Of a stretch of DNA of 64,000 nucleotides, positions 61,610 to 64,000 are shown piece by piece. Under the pieces are notes generated by a model. It saw only the letters and a program-made list of their open reading frames with translations. It did no database searches and was not told the origin of the DNA. Origin of the DNA: Rotaria sordida (Eukaryota; Rotifera; Eurotatoria; Philodinida; Philodinidae). The DNA lies in assembly GCA_905250125.1 (NCBI GenBank), contig CAJNOL010000780.1:1-64000 (forward strand), read 5' to 3'. Every line of letters begins with the position of its first letter. The first letter of the stretch is position 1. The translations under genes were made by a program, and so were the position numbers.

Positions 61610-63460
61610 ATGTCTACTAATGTGTGGCCATCAAATCGTGAACCATATCATGGTGATATTGTCCAAGGTAGATTGGGAAATTGTTTTCTTATTGCTTCAC
61701 TTCAAGCATTAGCTTCTTGCCAACCTCAATTACTGAAATCGATTATTTCTCTTTCACCACTCACATGTTCTTTTTATCGACAAGGTCAACGTGTTGAAAT
61801 ACCAGTAATAATGGAATCATTAACAAATGAGTATCAATATTGTCGTTCAACTGTCACAGATGTTCAATGGCCTTACATTATCGAACAAGCCTATGCTCAA
61901 TTTTATGGAGGTCGATATGAAAATTTAGCCGGTGGAAATACATCGGAAGCATTATATGATTTATTAGGAAAACCTGTTGAAGAATTCGAACCAACTGATC
62001 ATGGAGTATGGGAGAAAATTGAAAAAGGATTAGCTGAAAAAAATGCATTGATTACTTGTGGAGCTGTTGTGACAAATGATGCAACAGCAGCTAATAATTC
62101 TAATGGACTAGTAATTAACCATGCTTATTCAATTTTGGCTACTTTTGTGTATCAACAAACACGAGAAAAATATGTTCTTATACATAATCCTCATGGCATT
62201 AATCATATACTGAAAGAAAATAGTCGTGCACGAAATGTAAGAGAAAATCTAAATAAAAACACTTTCTATACGTTATTTTTATTATTATTTGTCTAGGCGT
62301 TTTTTACATTGATTTCCAAGAGTCATCCATTGTGGTCGAATACATCAGGAACTCAACTACTTTCATGGCCTGAACTTCAACGAACTTGTAATCGTATTCA
62401 AATTTGCCATTTAAATGTAGAATCTCGGCAGTTGTTGTCTGGTGACTGGTCAATAATGACTAGTGGTGGTTGTTCAAATTTTCCAACCTTTTATCGAAAT
62501 CCATTCATTCTCTTTCCTCTTTCGTATTCAAAAAAAACTATACTTGTTCTGGGACATACAATTGATCAACGACATGAACGAACAGAAACAGATGTTAAAC
62601 TTAACTATGCACAATTAGGTATAACGATAGTTGAACTTAAATTCCATACGATACCTGTTAATGATAATTATGAAATAATTTGTCAATCGAAATTTTGGAA
62701 TAAACGAGAAGTAGCTGTTACTATTGATATTGAAGCTAAACAAGGAAAACAATATGCAGTTGTCCTATCGACTTATTATCCAAATATCAATACTTCATTT
62801 TGGTTACAAGTTTTTTCTAAACAACTATTATCAACAATAGAATTACGTACGTGGATCAATGTATTTCAACAAACTGTTCAAACTATTCATGGAGAATGGC
62901 ATCGAGAAAATGCTGGTGGAAGACGAACTAAATCAACAGCATTAACATTTTACAAGAATCCTGCATATCTTCTTACGCTTTCAAATGCATCTCGTGTTCG
63001 ATTAATTCTTCATCAATCATTTCAAACAGTTGTTCCACTTGCTCAATATTATCCCATTGGTATCTATGTTCTTTCGACTACAAATAATGAGGAGCCAGCA
63101 TTTGTACGTGCTAGATCAATTTCAAGATTAGTTCACTTAAATTCAGAAGAAGAATATTATGTTGTGCCTACTTGTTTCGAAGCAAATTCATTCGGAAAAT
63201 TCGAACTTAATGTTCTTTGCGATGTACCATTTACACTTGATCCGACAGAAAGAAAATTACCTACACCACCTCCTATAGAGAATGAAACATCTGCTCAAAC
63301 CAATACAACAAAAACGATGGTATCAACAGCACGAAAATCAATGACAACAACAGCAACTACAAGAACAACAGGAACAAAAGAAGCACCAAAAAAACGAAAT
63401 CCGTCCTTAGCTACGGCTCGTTTGTCAACACTGATCGATGAATATTCCAAGAGAACATAA
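61610..63460 (+). CDS. Short atypical calpain (CysPc + two C2L domains)
   Basis: Exons 61610-62236 and 62297-63460 join to 596 residues. The start is the only in-frame ATG. The protease core has QGRLGNCFLIASLQALA with catalytic C25, VINHAYSIL with H171, and IHNPHG with N193, so the triad is complete, but the tryptophan of the usual NPWG is histidine. Two beta-sandwich C2L domains follow: SGDWSIMTSGGCSNFPTFYR (about 258-400) and GEWHRENAGGRRTKSTALTF (about 407-520). No penta-EF-hand is present; the tail (about 525-596) is Thr-rich and basic. Calpains are cytosolic Ca-regulated cysteine proteases; two C2L domains recall the CAPN7/PalB and CAPN10 groups. Only 18 residues precede the core, so N-terminal domains are absent or in an unseen exon. 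Confidence 0.88.
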
Positions 63461-64000
63461 TTGAACAGATAAATTATTTATACATTCTACATATATGTTT
63501 ATGCAATAACTTTTAATAAACTGTTTCTATGATGAGAATGATTAACTATATTTTTATTTGAAAATCTTCCTAAAAATATTATAATCAACTGTTGATATTA
63601 TACAGTTGAAATCAATTGATTATTAATTTTTTTCAAAAACTTTTTAATCATGAATAAATAATTCAACGTCGACATATACATAGTTTCAATGTGTGCGACA
63701 AGAAAAAAAATTTTGCTCTCAATACATCGTATAGTTCATTTGTTAATCAAATGAATCAATCTATTAACTATATACAAGTTATTTATTAATGGTTTCTTTA
63801 ACATATAACAATCGCTATGGATAATTAGGGGTGCACCAGTGCCAGTAACTGGGTCCCAGTCGAACTGGTCACTCGGTCGGACTGGATACTTAGTCATTTG
63901 ATGTTTATTCCGCTAATCGAACAGTACTTCCCTCTTTTCTAATATATTGCGATGTATTGTTTCTCAAGTTGATAAAATACTGATATAAGCAATAATATTG
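63461..64000. other. Calpain 3' flank and a GC-richer repeat-like segment at the edge
   Basis: AT-rich 3' flank, then from 63829 GGGGTGCACCAGTGCCAGTA followed by repeated ACTGG words to about 63890, distinctly GC-richer than its surroundings. It resembles the terminal part of a hAT-type non-autonomous element continuing past the window, but no second end is visible. Confidence 0.3.
63515..63520 (+). terminator. Poly(A) signal of the calpain gene
   Basis: AATAAA 55 nt after the stop codon. Confidence 0.55.

Noticed and set aside
1..64000. CRISPR array, rRNA, bacterial operon or integrated virus
   Set aside because: No regular spacer arrays, no rRNA-like conserved blocks, no viral structural or polymerase genes; all strong genes are spliced animal genes.

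Overview
This looks like nuclear DNA of a small metazoan, most likely a bdelloid rotifer. The evidence is very AT-rich DNA, genes broken by many 45-70 bp GT-AG introns, A/T-ending codons, animal-specific genes (PCM1, an apolipophorin/vitellogenin-type lipid carrier, RNF34/RFFL, SLC35E3), a GPCR relic of a type I associate with rotifers, and many short non-autonomous DNA transposons. No bacterial operon, CRISPR array, rRNA or virus is visible. The species call is inference. Gene models were built by hand by joining exons so that the frame stays open from ATG to stop.

Layout. 1-2.84 kb is mobile DNA: the 3' part of a piggyBac transposase with its probable right end, then a 1.54 kb terminal-inverted-repeat element with an internal hairpin. 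2.84-8.76 kb is mostly decayed: a tRNA-like relic, a doubtful small membrane protein, an intron-retaining pseudogene of the tRNA CCA-adding enzyme, and a GPCR fragment. 8.77-19.27 kb has DEK (minus), a FYVE/SAP/RING ubiquitin ligase of the RNF34/RFFL family (plus, with a 10-N gap), and the transporter SLC35E3 (plus). 21.8-36.0 kb is one 26-exon minus-strand gene for a 3,012-residue large lipid transfer protein. 38.0-49.35 kb is an 18-exon minus-strand PCM1 gene (1,200 residues), with the mitochondrial rRNA methyltransferase MRM2 only 90 bp upstream of it on the same strand. 51.8-56.2 kb has a decaying ORF and two orphan genes. 61.6-63.5 kb is an unusually short calpain with two C2L domains.

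The genes do not form one pathway. The best candidate for functional coupling is MRM2-PCM1: same strand, 90 bp apart, each with a splice-acceptor-like AG 6-9 nt before its ATG, as expected for a trans-spliced operon. Similar AGs precede DEK, SLC35E3 and the secreted orphan. Introns and intergenic DNA carry several diverged long inverted repeats, one of them interrupted by a hAT-like element with its target duplication, and a 30-bp minisatellite. I found no convincing new defence or toxin system; the most informative anomalies are the nested repeats, the candidate operon, the TRNT1 pseudogene and the assembly gap.
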